From: Firmicutes bacterium UBA5449
GTDB lineage: Bacteria; Bacillota; SHA-98; UBA4971
Direction: 5' to 3'
DNA length: 34,202 nt
Assembly: GCA_002424305.1 (NCBI GenBank)
Contig: DIQZ01000089.1
Location: 1 to 34,202 of the forward strand
Shown: positions 33,880-34,202 of the stretch, piece by piece
How the letters are laid out: the number at the start of each line of letters is the position of its first letter
How positions within the stretch are numbered: position 1 is the first letter of the stretch
Notes under the pieces: model-generated
Seen by the model: only the letters and a program-made list of their open reading frames with translations
What the model was told of the DNA's origin: nothing
Databases searched by the model: none
Program-made: the position numbers and the translations under genes

Positions 33880-33917
33880 TGTGCCTCACCCCCGAAATAT
33901 TCTTAATCATAATATGA

Positions 33918-33940
33918 AAAGCGGGCATACCGCCCGCTTT
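33918..33940 (-). terminator. Attenuator terminator in the infC leader
   Basis: AAAGCGGGC/GCCCGCTTT is a perfect 9-bp stem with a 5-nt loop, ending in TTTT on the minus strand and lying 38 bp before the infC start. It is the expected regulated terminator of an L20-type leader. Confidence 0.85.
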
Positions 33941-34115
33941 CACAATCAATCAAAGTAAGATGCGTTTCCAATAAGCCTGACTATTAGCAAAATGTAGGCT
34001 ACGCTCTTACATAACCTTGCCAGCAACCCGGTAGCCGAGGTAAGCAAATTATGATCCTGAACACACAGTAGGCACCGCAAGGTGAGAAGCAGACGGCTTC
34101 TTCTTAAGTTTATTC
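33918..34115 (-). promoter_or_regulatory. L20-type autoregulatory leader of infC-rpmI-rplT
   Basis: The minus-strand leader begins with AAGCCGTCTGCTTCTCACC followed by the CACC-ttgc-GGTG hairpin, a pattern typical of Firmicutes infC leaders. It continues with a GGCTACCGGGTTGCTGGCAAGG segment broken by A-rich spacers, resembling the 23S rRNA site that L20 recognises, and ends in the attenuator at 33918-33940. L20 binding would promote termination. Its promoter should lie in 34116-34202; several A+T-rich -10-like hexamers are there (for example TATATT), but none has a convincing -35. Confidence 0.75.
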
Positions 34116-34202
34116 ATATTTTCATGTTCCATATATCGAGATTATCACAATAGGATATTCGATGTATTGTAATTTTCAATATAGCATAACCGTCATCCAT
34201 AG

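Overview
The window is a gene-dense stretch of core chromosome from a spore-forming Bacillota (Firmicutes), probably a deep-branching clostridia- or Limnochordia-like lineage. The evidence is gene order close to that of Bacillus (recO-glyQS-...-dnaG-sigA; ysgA-pheST-zapA-cvpA-polX-mutS2; infC-rpmI-rplT), sporulation-type genes (yunB, a SpoIIM/DUF95 membrane protein, a BofC C-terminal-domain protein), a perfect CIRCE element before groES, a T-box before pheS and an L20-type leader before infC. I see no transposase, integrase, CRISPR array, tRNA or rRNA gene. Many genes appear to start at TTG or GTG, with a strong Shine-Dalgarno sequence deciding the start.

Layout. (1) 44-11871, minus strand: DUF2905, recO, DUF4342, SpoIIM-like, glyQ, glyS, ppdK, dnaG, sigA, with separate promoters visible before the SpoIIM-like gene and before dnaG. 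(2) 12033-16573, plus strand: PrsW-family protease, YebC, BofC-like protein, groES-groEL. (3) 16575-18986, minus strand: tyrS then yunB, separated by a GC-rich, highly self-complementary element at about 17549-17669 that I cannot identify. (4) 19217-21484, plus strand: a class A penicillin-binding protein, convergent with mutS2 only 6 bp away. (5) 21491-34115, minus strand: L20 leader-infC-rpmI-rplT-TrmH methyltransferase, T-box-pheS-pheT, zapA, cvpA, polX, YetF-like protein, a Rad52-like/ExoX-C protein and mutS2.

The genes serve translation (four synthetase genes for Gly and Phe, tyrS, IF3, L20, L35, rRNA methylation), replication and transcription initiation (primase, sigma factor), DNA repair (RecO, PolX, MutS2, Rad52-like), protein folding, and cell-wall, division and sporulation functions.

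The best leads are: the unexplained structured element between tyrS and yunB; a PheT that precisely lacks the tRNA-binding OB domain; the Rad52-like/ExoX-C two-domain protein embedded in the polX-mutS2 cluster; and a probable AUC start codon for infC. I found no obvious new multi-gene system.
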